This document shows, piece by piece, positions 1 through 11,199 of a stretch of DNA of 64,000 bases (position 1 is its first letter; each line of letters opens with the position of its first letter). A program made the position numbers and the translations under genes. This DNA comes from Cladocopium goreaui (taxonomy: Eukaryota; Sar; Dinophyceae; Suessiales; Symbiodiniaceae): positions 54,505 to 118,504 of the forward strand of contig CAMXCT020002033.1 of the NCBI GenBank assembly GCA_947184155.2, given 5' to 3'. The notes beneath the pieces were generated by a model. It did not search any database, was not told the origin of the DNA, and saw nothing but the letters and a program-made list of their open reading frames with translations.

Positions 1-2
1 CT

Positions 3-2350
3 CCGCAGTTACTTACTTCTCTGCAATGTCAGATAAAGGAACTTGTTCCACCCTGACTCCTAAGTGCACGTCAGACTCCTTCTTTTCTCTCCAGACGCCA
101 CACACAACGGAACAGGTCAACAAGAACCAGGGCAGGCACACGGCCACAGCCCACAAACAAAGAAAGGAAGCAAGATGTTCCAGTGTGGCTACTGTTTCAA
201 GTGCCCTAGGTGACACTGCAGTTCAGTTCTCTTCGGAACACTTGACACCACTCCCTTGAGCCGATGTCTCAACTGGGAAACTCGATTCCAGGTTTCCAAT
301 ACACAACCTTCCTTCAAAGGTTGTTGAAACAATTCCAAACTGCTATGATATACAAATCACCTAGTCACAAAACGTCAGAAACATTTCCAAAAGTTCTCAA
401 GTCAAACTGGTTCTCGTCCAAACGCAAATAACCAGCTAGCCGGTGTTACTAGTCTCTACCAAACGTCTAGACTAGTCACACGGCTAGTTCAAGAACGAAA
501 TGATCCATTCAAATTCCTTTACAAAATCCTCTTGCAATACAGAACAACATGGAACCTCCTGTTCCATCTCCAAAACAGTTTCACACAGAGATATCTTCTC
601 ATAGTTCCAAACTACCGTGGAGAACAGAATGTTCTGCTCGACTTCTCAGCTAATGTCCAGTCATCGCAGTCATAGCGCTAAAGTAGTTCGCTCACCACAA
701 TAACCAAACGTCAGCAATAAGTCACAAAGATAAAGATCATAATGCAGCTCTCCAGATCAAGTATCCGGAGGTTGAATAAGATACGTAGGCATTGTCCTCA
801 CAATGCCGAAGTATCTCACATACTCAAAAGATCTGCTTGACTTCTCAGCTAATGTCCAGTCATAAACAGTCATAGCGCTAAGGTAGTTCGCTTACTGCAA
901 TAACCAAACGTCAGCTATAAGCCACAGATATAAAGATCACAAAGTAGATCTCCAGATCAAATACCCAGAGGTCAAAGAAGATACGTAGGCATTGTCCTCA
1001 CAATGCCGGAGTATCTCACATACTCGCAAGAAGTAATCAAATAGGCTTCACCAACATCTCAGATGTACGAAGCAATGACAAGAATCGAAACGGATGATCC
1101 AAAACCATCTCAGTTAGATTCATACTCCTCCAAGAGGTCAAAGAACTTCCGAGATCGATGGAATCATAGCATCCCGACTCAACTGCATAGCGAATGCTTC
1201 TGGAAGCATTCGCTCAGCATCATAAAGCTAAATAAAGCTCCAAACTGTACTTAAAGTGTCTTGAACTCCGTGTAGATTCACTCAGACCCACAGGTCGATA
1301 TCTCAGACCAACTCCGGCAGCTTCAAATACTACAAAGCAATATCGAAACTGCTCAAGTCTGTTGCAGACATCTTCCCATAGTCCAGTTCCACTACCAAAT
1401 ACTCAATGAATGGCAGGTCGCACCAAAGCCAAGTTGTAACCCTGTAAGGGACACAAACTTTCACAATTATTGACGTTGCTTCAAACATCTGAGATGTTTG
1501 TGAAGTCCTTTGATTACCTCTTGCGAGTATGTGAGATACTTCGGCATTGTGAGGACAATGCCTACGTATCTTATTCAACCTCTGGGTATTTGATCTGGAA
1601 GTCTGCTTTGTAACCTTTATCTTTGTGACTTATTGCTGACGTTTGGTTATTGTGGTGAGCGAACTACTTTGGCGCCATGACTGCTGATGACTGGATATTA
1701 GCTGAGAAGTCGAGCAGAACATTCTGTTCTCCACGGTAGTTTGGAGCTATGAGAAGATATCTCTGTGTGAAGAACTGTTTTGGAGATGGAACAGGAGGTT
1801 CCATGTTGTTCTGTATTGCAAGAGGATTTTGTAAAGGAATTTGAATGGATCATTTCGTTCTTGAATAGCCGTGTGACTAGTCTAGACGTTTTGGTAGAGA
1901 CTAGTAACACCGGCTAGCTGGTTATTTGCGTTTGGACGAGAACCAGTTTGAATTGAGAACTTTTGGAAATGTTTCTGACTTTTTGTGACTAGGTGATTTG
2001 TATATCATAGCAGTTTGGAATTGTTTCAGCAACCTTTGAGGAAAGGTTGTGGATTGGAAACCTGGAATCGAGTTTCCCAGTTGAGACATCGGCTCAAGGG
2101 AGTGGTGTCAAATGTTCCGAAGCGAACTGAACTGCAGTGTCACCTAGGGCACTTGAAACAGTAGCCACACTGGAACATCTTGCATCCTTTCTTTGTTTGT
2201 GGGCTGTGGCCGTGTGCCTGCCCTGGTTCCTGTTGACCTGTTCCGTTGTGTGTGGCGTCTGGAGAGAAAAGAAGGAGTCTGACGTGCACTTAGGAGTCAG
2301 GGTGGAAAAAGTTCCTTTATTTGACATTGCAGAGAAGTAAGTAACTGCGG
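3..2350. repeat. Large inverted repeat (fold-back), arms ~3-835 and ~1520-2350
   Basis: The sequence from base 3 reads as the reverse complement of the sequence ending at 2350, with few mismatches over about 830 bp. Examples are CCGCAGTTACTTACTTCTCT at the left end against its complement at 2331-2350, and the GCATTGTCCTCACAATGCCG block near 790 against 1540-1565. The middle (about 1040-1500) is unpaired. The left arm touches the window edge, so the outer limit is not known. Both arms keep a 77-codon open frame and, antisense to it, a 67-codon frame with a hydrophobic stretch. No transposase is visible, so this is either a fold-back element or an inverted segmental duplication. Confidence 0.85.
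640..1037. repeat. Tandem duplication, 199-bp period, in the left fold-back arm
   Basis: GACTTCTCAGCTAATGTCCA occurs at 640 and again at 839. The two following ~195-bp stretches match with scattered substitutions, and each ends in the same GCATTGTCCTCACAATGCCG and TATCTCACATACTC motifs. The right fold-back arm has only one copy, so the duplication arose after the arms separated or was lost from one of them. Confidence 0.8.
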
Positions 2351-2497
2351 GGCCGCAACCACAGTAGGTGTTTGCGTCTGGCGTAGTGAAATAATGAAAG
2401 CGTTGATTTGGGTACACGAGAGGTGTACCGTACAAGAAACAAATTGGGACGCACAGAGAGAAAAAGCATGCGTTAACGCTTACGCTCATGCTAGTGC

Positions 2498-2736
2498 GTC
2501 GCAAATCTGCTTGCAAAACATCTGCGGGCAGCAGCAAAATTTTCCGATGGCTGGCCCCACTTTTGGGTCCAAATCTGGACCCCAAAACGGGGCCCAAGCA
2601 AAGACCCAAAAGAAGGAATGAAAATGTGATCCAATTCTGGACCCCATTTTGGGGTCCATATTTGGACCCAAAAATGGGGTCAGCCATCGGAGAATTTCGT
2701 TGCTGCCCGCAAATGTTTTGCAAGCAGATTTGCGAC
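2498..2736. repeat. 239-bp near-perfect inverted repeat (MITE-like)
   Basis: The ends GTCGCAAATCTGCTTGCAAA (2498) and its reverse complement (ending 2736) form arms of about 100 bp. Only about 40 bp in the centre is unpaired. Inside the arms are smaller palindromes such as TTTGGGTCCAAA and TGGGGTCC. There is no coding capacity. Size and structure fit a miniature inverted-repeat element, but I see no clear target duplication. Confidence 0.75.
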
Positions 2737-3429
2737 CCAGCAGCTTGAACATGAATGTCAACACATACCTTTTTCTCTTTGTGCGTCCCAAGGCCGCTTG
2801 CTACTGTCGAGGTCCCTCTATCGCAGCCATGTTTTGAGCACTTTTTTCAGCCCTGTTTTAGGGGCCATGATGAAGCAGGTTTGTTGGCATTCGAGGCGCT
2901 CCGAGGCTCACCGAGGCCTGCCCGAGGCCAGGCCTCGGACGCAAAACGTAATGGCACGAGGACAAAGCGAGGCTCACGGGGACTCGAATCTATATAAAAC
3001 ACGTCAAGACTGAATGATCTGAAACCAAAAAACGCTGGCGATGATCACCAGCCAAGATATCCATTGCTTTCATGAAAGCCTGCAGTCCAAAATGAGGACA
3101 CATGCCCCGTGTGGGACCTTAACTTCAAAGCACATGCAGATTTTCGTCCCTCGATATGTTCCGTCTCTCTTGCGAAATAAAGAACATACCATGTGGCCGC
3201 CATGGCCTCACCTCCATGTGATCCTGCATTTTTTCTCCCGATAGTTTTTGCGCCGGCAGCGCAGAACCCCCACACCCCCGGCGGCAATGCTGCTGTGGAA
3301 CGCTGTAAAGAAGCATATGACAGCTTCAGTCCATCTCACACTGACGCAGCGTTGCCACTGGGGAGCGGGGCGTATTCAACAGATCTCTTAAAGCGGCAGG
3401 CCCAATATTTCAAAAGCTTAAGCCCGTAG
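2737..3429. other. Non-coding stretch, no supported gene
   Basis: Short open frames exist on both strands but none has convincing protein character. A GC-rich patch at about 2895-2945 repeats the CGAGGC motif several times. Nothing else was recognised. Confidence 0.4.
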
Positions 3430-3840
3430 CAGGCGCAGTACTTTGGCAGCTAACAACCCCGTCGCAGGCACAATATTTCAGAAGCAAACATGGCCACATC
3501 ACAGCTTAAACCCGTGGCAAGCGCAGCATTTCAGAAGTAAACAACCACACATCTCAACCTGTGGCAAATATTGCAAACAAACATGGCCACCTCACAACTT
3601 AAACCCTGACAACTGCGGTACTTGACAAACAAACATGGCCACCTCACAGCTTAACCTGGACAGCTTAAACGCTGGCAGGCGCACTAATTCAGAAGCTAAC
3701 ATGGCCACTACACAGCGTAAACCCTGGCAGGGGCAGTTTTTGACAAGCAAACATGGCCACCTCACAGCTTAGCCCGTGGCAAGTATTTGACAAACAAACG
3801 TGGCCACCTCACAGCTTCAGCCACGGCAGGGTTTAAGCTG
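3430..3840. repeat. Degenerate dispersed repeat around CATGGCCACCTCACAGCTTAA
   Basis: A module made of an ACATGGCCAC-like core, CTCACAGCTTAA, ACCCTGGCAGG and a TTTGACAAACAA-like linker recurs about seven times with variable spacing of 40-75 bp. The copies are scrambled and partly deleted, so this is an old decayed minisatellite. Confidence 0.65.
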
Positions 3841-3844
3841 CCAC

Positions 3845-4040
3845 AACTGGCGGCACTACACGCTCACCCTCTGTGATTTTGGCGCGACGCAGTGCGCAAA
3901 TACTGCGCCTGCCAGCAAAATCGGCACTAAACGCTTCGCACTGTGGTAAAACTGCCAAATGCCGTGGGTCAGGGGGATTAGTGGGAAAGAAAATTTCAAA
4001 AAGGAAGTAGAGGAAATTTTGGGGAAGTAGAGGTTTTTAA
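3845..4040. repeat. Dispersed repeat module, copy 1 (related copies at 14.6-15.0 kb)
   Basis: The segment with ACGCTCACCCTCTGTG, then CGCCTGCCAGCAAAATC and GCACTAAACGC, recurs in the same orientation at about 14925-15002. The adjoining CCAAATGCCGTGGGTCAGGG and AAAAAGGAAGTAGAGGAAAT recur as the reverse complement at about 14640-14700. The two halves of one module therefore occur in opposite orientations at the second locus. Confidence 0.75.
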
Positions 4041-5110
4041 TTTCCAAAAAATACGAGCCAAAAATGTCGGCTTGGACCATGTCAAGTGCAACTTTGCCCA
4101 AAAACTGCCTTTTGCCACTATTTTATTGCATTTTAAACAATTTTTGCCTAATTTGCGGTGTCTTCAATGGCTTCAAACTGCATTTAGACAGAGAATAAAG
4201 CAGCTTGGCCCATGTAGGGCGCCAAAAGTTAGCAAAAAAAAAACATGTTTTGCCATTTCATGGCATTTTCGGTCATTTTCCCATGTTTTTGCTTTGTTGT
4301 CAAGCTGATTCTAAGCTGAAAAAACCTCTTGGCAATATGAAACTGTTACCCTTGACAAACATAATCCATTTTTTTGCCCTACCCAGAATTTAACCTAATT
4401 TTCATCACTTTTCACTGTTTTTCAACGATGTTCTGAACAATAAAAAATGGTTTCAAGTGTGGCAGCACTTGGGTAGCAAACAGGGAACTGCACCACCTTT
4501 CAGAAAAAAAAACATTTTTCCCAAATTTTCACTTTATTGAAACTTTTTTGTCATTTTGCCAAAGTTAGAAAGCGTCTTTGAAAGCTTAAAAACCACATGA
4601 TATATAGCTTTAAGCTACATGGTTACATGATGCAACAAAACAAAGGATTGCCTAATGACCAGGTGTCAGAAATACCTGTTATGGCACTATTTGGCCAATA
4701 TTTCAATTGTTTTGTTCATATTGATTATTCAGTTTTTCGACTATTCACATTCATAACGTCTTAACAAGTCAAACCAGACCATTTATCCCAATTCTTCAGT
4801 GTTTTTTTTGGTGCTTGGGTCCTATACACTGAACTAACTTGGGGTCCTTGCAGGTATTTCCTGGCGTAAGCAGCGATGCCGACAAGTCTATGCAGATCCA
4901 CATATCGAAAAAACGGCTACACACAAGCGCCTATGCAAGTTTTTTGACCGCGCATGCCATCTAAAAATCAACAGGTGCCTAAGAGGAGAGCCTACGCCAT
5001 GCCACCTACGCTGCACTGCAAAACACACGCAATCAGCCTAAGCAACCTATCATGCAGTTCCCTTTTATCTAGGTTTCATGATCTCACAAAAAATGCTCTG
5101 CTCTGCTCCA
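4041..5110. other. AT-rich non-coding stretch
   Basis: This is AT-rich sequence with many A and T runs. The open frames are short and show no protein-like composition. No repeat of note was seen apart from homopolymer runs. Confidence 0.4.
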
Positions 5111-5630
5111 TTAAGGTCCACCGACTCGGACTCCCCTTTTTGGCTCTGGCGGAGGCTCAAGCAGTCGTTCTCCTAACTGCGGCACATCTTCAACTTCTTC
5201 CTGTACCCACAGCGCCACTTCACACACGTTTTCGAAGTTTCTCTTTGCAGAACGCTCTCGATCACTCTTGTCAGCTGGCATCTTTTCAGCTGCGTTGTTC
5301 ACAGACTCCAAAGCTTCCAAGAGGTTTCTTTGAGCAAGCAGCCATGGATCTAGGTCTCCTTTCAAATCAGCCTTCTTCAAATGCCCAACAAAGCTTTCCC
5401 AATCAAACTTTCTTCTGAATGAGCAGACTGTGACTGTGACTGTTGTGACTCTGACTGCTCTGCTTTTTCGGGCTAATCATCTGAATCAACGCCATACGGA
5501 CTGCAAGGTGTCCCTCCAGCTGTCACTCCGTGGTAGACAAAGGTAAGTCTCTTCTCAGGACGGTGACCTGCTGACAAGTTGGTAGCCTCACTGGCCACCG
5601 CCGATTTCGGTTCATCATCACCAGCAGCCA
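5111..5630 (-). CDS. Small two-exon gene, unknown function
   Basis: An ATG at 5628-5630 opens a frame beginning MAAGDDEPKSAV that stays open for about 50 codons. The second exon runs from about 5418 (after an AG acceptor) to a stop at 5111-5113. It encodes about 100 residues rich in charged amino acids, with helix-like stretches such as LLEALESVNNAAEK and ending EPPPEPKRGVRVGGP. The composition (E/K/A-rich, few rare residues) reads as real protein, unlike the other frames here. I do not recognise a family. The gene's 5' end lies about 10 bp from the start of the hairpin array. The splice sites are inferred and the exon join is unproven. Confidence 0.45.
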
Positions 5631-5639
5631 TCGCCACCG

Positions 5640-8600
5640 CCGCCTTGGAACAATCAAGGGAATTTTCAATTTTCCTTTGGCACAAGCAAGGAAATTTTCT
5701 CTAAGTTCTTTTAAAAAAGAATTTAGAGAAATTTCCCATTTGAAAAAAACAATTTTAGAGAAATACATGTTTGTTTTCATGTTTTGTACCGCGCCGAGCG
5801 CGGAAGAAATCTTTTTACCTGGGGGGTCGGTCCCCCCCCCCCACGGGAGCGATCGCCGGCAATTTTTGTTGGATACTTTTGAGACTCGACTTTCCGATGT
5901 TTTTTCTACCTTCCAAAAGTTTCTCTAAGTTCTTTTTAACAAGAACTTAGAGAAATTTTCCTTTGGATCAAGCAAGGGAATCTTCTCTAAATTCTTTTAG
6001 GGAAATCTTCCTTTGGAACAAGCAAGGGAATTCTCTAAGTTCTTTTTAAAAAGAAGAGAGATAAATTTCTCATTAAAAAAAATAGATAAATACAGATAAA
6101 CTCTTTTTTTTTTCGGCTGCGCGCAGCGCGGAAGATTTTTTTTTACCTCGGGGATTTGTCTCCCCCCCGTGGGAGCGCCTGCAGTTTTTTGTTGGATACT
6201 TTTTTTAGACTCTACCTTCCCAAAAATTTTCTCTACTTCCCAAGAGTTTCTCTACTTCCCAAAATTTCCTCTGAGTTCTTTTTAAAAAGAATTTAGACAA
6301 ATTTTCCTTTGGCATAAGCAAGGGAATTTTCTCTAAGTTCTTTTTAAAAAGACCTTAGAGAAATTTTCCTTTGGCACAAGCAAGGAAATTTACTCTAATT
6401 TGCTTTAAGATAATTTAGATAAGTTTTTAATTCGACCAGAAAAAACAGAGAAGCATTTTTCTCTTCATTTTATTTTCTGCGCGGAGCGCGGAAGATTTTT
6501 TTTCACCTGGGGGATCGTTCCCCCCCCCGCGGGAGCCCTCGCGAATTTTTTGGGATACTTTTAGAGTCTACCTTCCAAAAAATTGTTTTTATTTCCCAGA
6601 AAATTTTCTCTACTTCCCGAATTTTTCTCTAAGGTCTTTTTGGAAAGAACTTCGAGATTTTTTCCTTTGGAACAAGAAGAACTTACAGAAAATTATCACC
6701 TGAAAAAAAAATACAGATACATTTTTTTGAACCTTGGGGGTCGGTCCCCCCCCGCGGGAGCGCTCGCGATTTTTTTGGGATACTTTTTAGACTCTACTTT
6801 CCTTGTGCTTGTTCCTTTTCAGAAAAGACAAGCATAAATTCTCAACTTGACTTGACACTTGACACTGTCATTCCCTTCTCCCAACTCCCCCAACTCTACA
6901 GACCCCCTAATCAGTAAGTTATTCGTTCCTTTGAGAAAAAATATGTTCCAATCTCAGTCCAACTCTAAGTTCACTAATTTTGCCGCGCGGAGCGCGGAAG
7001 AAAAATTTTCGCCTAGGGAGGGTCGGCCCCCCCTCAGCGGGAGGGCTCGCAAATTTTTTGGGATGATTTTCCGAAAAAAAATCGCTAGGCCGCAAAAGTT
7101 TCTCTACTTCCCCATTTTTTTTTCGAAATTCTTTTTAAAAAGAACTTAGAGAATTTTTCCGGTTGAAAAAATTATACCTTTTTTTTTTGGTTTGGCCGCG
7201 CGAAACGCGGAAGAAATTTTCTCGAGGGGGTCGGCCCCCCCCGCGGGAGCGCTCGCGAATTTTTGGGGATGATTTTCCTAAAAATAATTCGCTAAGCCCC
7301 AAAAGCTTCTCTACTTCCCGAAATTTTCTCTAAGTTCTTTTTAAAAAGAACTGAGAGAAATTTTCCTTTGACACAAGCAAGGGAAATTCCTCTAAGTTCT
7401 TTTTAAAAAGAACTTAGAGAAATTTTCCTTTGGCACAAGCAAGGGAATTTTCTCTAAATTCTTTCTAAAAAGAACTTAGAGAAATCTTTCTTTGGCACAA
7501 GCAAGGGAATTTTCTCTAAGTTAAAAAAAACTTAGGGAATTTTTCCATTTGAAAAAAATATTTATTTTTTTTTGGGTCCGGCCGCGCGAAGCGCGGAAAA
7601 AATTTTTTTCGCCTAGGGGGGTCGGCCCCCCCCCCGCAGGAGCGCTCGCAATTTTTTTGGGATGATTTTCCACAAAAAAAATCGCTAGGCCGCAAAAGTT
7701 TCTCTACTTCCCGAAATTTTCCTCGGGCACAAGCAAGGGAATTTTCTCTAAGTTTTTGTAAGAAGAACGTAGAGAATTTTTTCCCTTTAAATAAAATATA
7801 TACCGATTTTTTTTTTGGTTCGGCCGCGCGAAGCGCGGAAGAAATTTTTTTCGCGGGGGTCGGCCCCCCCCGCGGGAGCGCTCGCGAATTTTTTCGGATG
7901 ATTTTCCGAAAAATAAATCGCTAGGTCCCAAAAGCTTCTCTACTTCCCGAAATTTTCTCTAAGTTCTTTTTAAAAAGAACTTAGAGAAGTTTTCCTTTGA
8001 CACAAGCAAGGGAAATTTATCTAAGTTCTTTTTAAAAAGAACTTAGAGAAATTTTCCTTTGGCACAAGCAAGGGAATTTTCTCTAAGTTCTTTTTAAAAA
8101 GAACTTAGAGAAATCTTTCTTTGGCACAAGCAAGGGAATTTTCTCTAAGTTCTTTTTAAAAAGAACTTAGAGAAATTGGTCCTTTAGCACAATCACGGGA
8201 AATTTCTCTAAGTTCTTTTTAAAAAGAACTTAGAGAATTTTTTTACATTTGGAAAAAAATATAGAATTTTTTTTTGGTCCGGCCGCGCGAAGCGCGGAAG
8301 AAATTTTTCGCCTAGGGGGGTCGGCCCCCCCGCGGGAGCGCTCGCAAATTTTTTGGGATGATTTTCCTGAAAAAAAATCGCTAGGTCCCAAAAGTTTCTC
8401 TACTTCCCGAAAATTTTCTCTAAGTTCTTTTTAAAAAGAACTTAGAGAAATTTTCCTTTGGCACAAGCAAGGGAATTTTCTCTAAGTTCTTTTTTAAAAG
8501 AACTTAGAGAACTTGTTTCCATTTGAAAAAAATTGTACAGTTTTTTTTTGGCCCGGCCGCGCAAAGCGCGGAAGAAATTTTTTCGCCTAGCGGGGTCGGC

Positions 8601-9310
8601 CCGCCCCGCGGGAGCGCTCGCAAATTTTTTGGGATGATTTTCCGGAAAAAAAATCGCTAGGCCGCTAGGTCCCAAAAGTTTCTCTACTTCCCGAAATTTT
8701 CTCTAAGTTCTTTTTAAAAAGAACTTAGAGAAATTTTCCTTTGGCACAAGCAAGGGAATTTTCTCTAAGTTCTTTTTAAAAAGAACTTAGAGAAATTTTC
8801 CTTTCTGGGACAGTCAAAGAAAATTTCTCTAAGTTCTTTTTAAAAAGAACTTAGAGAAATTTTCCTTTGGCACAAGGAAGTGATTTTTTAAAAAGAACTT
8901 AGAGAAATCAATAAAGTAGAAAAAGTGTTCTCCTTTTTTTTCAGCTTAAGATATATCTTTTTAGTTTTTTCGAAATAAATAAAGCCAAAACACGTTTAGT
9001 CTGGGTGAAGCTCTAATTCCCTGAAAACTTTCTCTATTTCCCTGAGATTTCTCTAAGTTCTTTTTAAAAAGAACTTAGAGGATTTTTCCAGAATATCTAC
9101 GATGTAAATCAAGCACTTTTCAGGCCAGAACAGTACTTTTGGACTCATGTTTCATCGTAGAAAAACTGAAATTCAGAAATATCTACGGTGAAAATTGCAT
9201 CAAAATCCATGCTTTTGGCTTCAAAAGAGCAGCATTTTCACCGTAGGAAAACACACAAAATCCTCTAAGTTCTTTTTAAAAAGAACTTAGAGAAAATTCA
9301 GGGAAATAGA
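5640..9310. repeat. Hairpin-rich composite satellite array (perfect 34-bp palindrome plus GC-rich block)
   Basis: Two interspersed modules make up 3.7 kb. Module 1 is a perfect 34-bp palindrome, TTCTCTAAGTTCTTTTT followed at once by its reverse complement. It is separated from the next copy by about 28 bp containing CCTTTGGCACAAGCAAGGG. I count at least ten exact cores, mainly from 7388 to 9280, and many decayed copies. Module 2 is a GC-rich block, a CCGCGCGAAGCGCGG hairpin followed by GGTCGGCCCCCC and GCGGGAGCGCTCGC. It appears about ten times (near 5790, 6115, 6477, 6730, 6981, 7193, 7579, 7821, 8279 and 8553). Copies become more uniform toward the 3' side. Apparent open frames here are by-products of the repeat. 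Confidence 0.9.
9096..9247. repeat. Two further hairpins at the edge of the hairpin array
   Basis: TCTACGATG near 9096 pairs with CATCGTAGA near 9157. TCTACGGTGAAAATTGC near 9182 pairs with GCATTTTCACCGTAG near 9231. Both stem pairs lie between two copies of the 34-bp palindrome (about 9052 and 9261). Confidence 0.7.
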
Positions 9311-9515
9311 GAAAGTTTTCAGGGAATTAGAGGATGCACAAGAAGTAAGCTATAATTTTTAAGCGCTACCACCGAAGGCGGTTTTTTTTTCATTTTTTTC
9401 CATAACGTTTTTGACTTTTTGACGGCGCTGGCGCCAGTGTTATCATGAGGAATGAAAGCTAGGTGCGCCGCCGCAGGCGGCGATTTTTTTTTGGCAACTA
9501 TTTTGAGCCGCCGCC

Positions 9516-10110
9516 GGGCCGAGTCAAGCTTTAGACGCGCCAAAACTCATCACTAAAGACTCCCTGCTGGCCCGCCTGGGGCCGAGTTAAGCTTGAGTCG
9601 CGCCAAAACTCGTCACTAAAAACTCCCTGCTGGCCCGCCCGGGGCCGAGTCAAGCTGTAGTTGGGCCAAAACTCGTCACTAAAGACTCCCTGCTGGCCCG
9701 CCTCGGGCCGAGTTAAGCTTGAGTCGCGCCAAAACTCGTCACTAAAAACTCCCTGCTGGCCCGCCCAGGGCCGAGTCAAGCTGTAGTTGGGCCAAAACTC
9801 GTCACTAAAGACTCCCTGCTGGCCCGCCTGGGGCCGAGTTAAGCTTGAGTCGCGCCAAAACTCGTCACTAAAAACTCCTGTTGGCCCGCCCGGGGCCGAG
9901 TTAAGCTTGAGTCGCGCCAAAATTCGTCACTAAAAACTCCCTGCTGGCCCGCCCGGGCCCGAGTCAAGCTGTAGTCGGGCCAAAACTCGTCACTAAAGAC
10001 TCCTTGCCGGCCCGGGGCCCGAGTCAAGCTTTAGTCGGGCCAAAACTCGTCACTAAAGACTCCCTGTTGGCCCGCCCGGGGCCGAGTTAAAGCACAGTTG
10101 GGCCAAAACA
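9516..10110. repeat. 63-bp tandem array, ~9.5 copies, with alternating unit types
   Basis: GGGCCGAGT begins units at 9516, 9579, 9642, 9705, 9768, 9831, 9893 and onward to 10080. Two variants alternate: one with TTAAGCTTGAGTCGCGCC and AAAAACTCC, the other with CAAGCTGTAGTTGGGCC and AAAGACTCC. This makes a partly regular 126-bp dimer. Because 63 is divisible by 3, the minus strand reads as a 21-residue repeat (GVFSDEFWRDSSLTRP-type) until a 1-bp deletion near 9880 breaks the frame. I read it as a satellite, not a gene. Confidence 0.9.
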
Positions 10111-11190
10111 AGTTATCTTATGATTGCCTGCTTGCCCAGCCAGCGGCGCAGAGAAGCACAAAATCTGCAGAGAAACTGTCTCTCGAACATCTGCCTGTCG
10201 GGCCGGGCCGGCCAAATCAATGCCCAAAAAAACACACACACACAAAAAAAAAAAAAAAGGCGCCCCACTATAGCTCCTGATAATCAAATATACACCGTTT
10301 TTTTCTTCGCGTTCTTTTTGTCGGATTCGATTTTTTTATTTTCGCATTTTCTTCGCCGCCGCTTCGGGTTGAAAAACTCTGCTTTTGCCTCTGTTTTCTA
10401 TCATGGCAAAAACGCTTCAACAAGCAAAATCTTCAAAAGCCATGTCGTTTTCTGGATTCGCGGGCCCCCCGCGCCGACGTGGCCAAAAGTTATGTCAAAA
10501 TTCAAAATAAAAAATTCGCGATAGTTTCCCACATCAAATTGCATGGAGTTGGGCCTTGATTTTCTCAATGTTTTTTTTTCTCGCTCTTTCTGCGTTTTTT
10601 TCGGGGGTCGGCGGCCGCTGCCGGAGGCAGGGATAAGCAAAAAACTTGAAATTAATCCCAACGGAACCACCGGCGACACCCCCCAATCCCACTGAGGCTC
10701 CGTGCGACATCTTCGCTGCAGGGCCATGGAGCACCTGCAGCGCGGGTCGATCGGAGAAAAAAAACGGGGGCAACCAGTTACAACCCTCCAAACAACAACA
10801 ACCTAGAGACAAATGCAACACACAAAACTGAGTTCAACGCCAACGATCCTGAGGTCCGGACAAACCAAGAAAAACCGTTTGAGCTAAGCAGCTGCAGCGG
10901 CACCAAGAAAAGTCAACACCTGCGAACACGTCGAAAAAAATGCGCAATGAAAAAACTGCATTCCTGAGCAAAACTATGTCAAATGTTGATGGATTCAGAT
11001 TTGCGCAAATTTCCCCTTGTCAAAATGCAATGAAACAAGTTCCATCAAAATTTCAATGAGAAATGAAGAATAAAACCTTTGTTGAAGCATTCCCAAATCT
11101 ATCACACTTGTGCCAGAGCTGCCATATTTGGCTGAGAATCAAGGCGCTGCAGCTCCTTATCCGGATCAGCCATTCAGTCTGCATGTGACC
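10111..11190. other. Non-coding stretch, no supported gene
   Basis: A (CA)n run followed by a long A run lies at about 10235-10258, with homopolymer-rich sequence around it. Open frames on both strands overlap one another and look like chance frames. Confidence 0.4.
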
Positions 11191-11199
11191 AGCACAGTG

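Noticed and set aside
7704-8675. Short frames with RKKFLPRFARP-like sequence in the hairpin array
   Set aside because: They recur with every GC-rich block and in several frames, so they are repeat by-products.
5640-9310. A CRISPR-like array
   Set aside because: Spacers are themselves repeated and lengths vary, there are no cas genes, and the context is eukaryotic.
9531-10027. Minus-strand frames encoding a 21-residue GVFSDEFWRDSSLTRP-type repeat
   Set aside because: The frame is a consequence of the 63-bp satellite period and is broken by a 1-bp deletion. There is no start context or flanking coding sequence.
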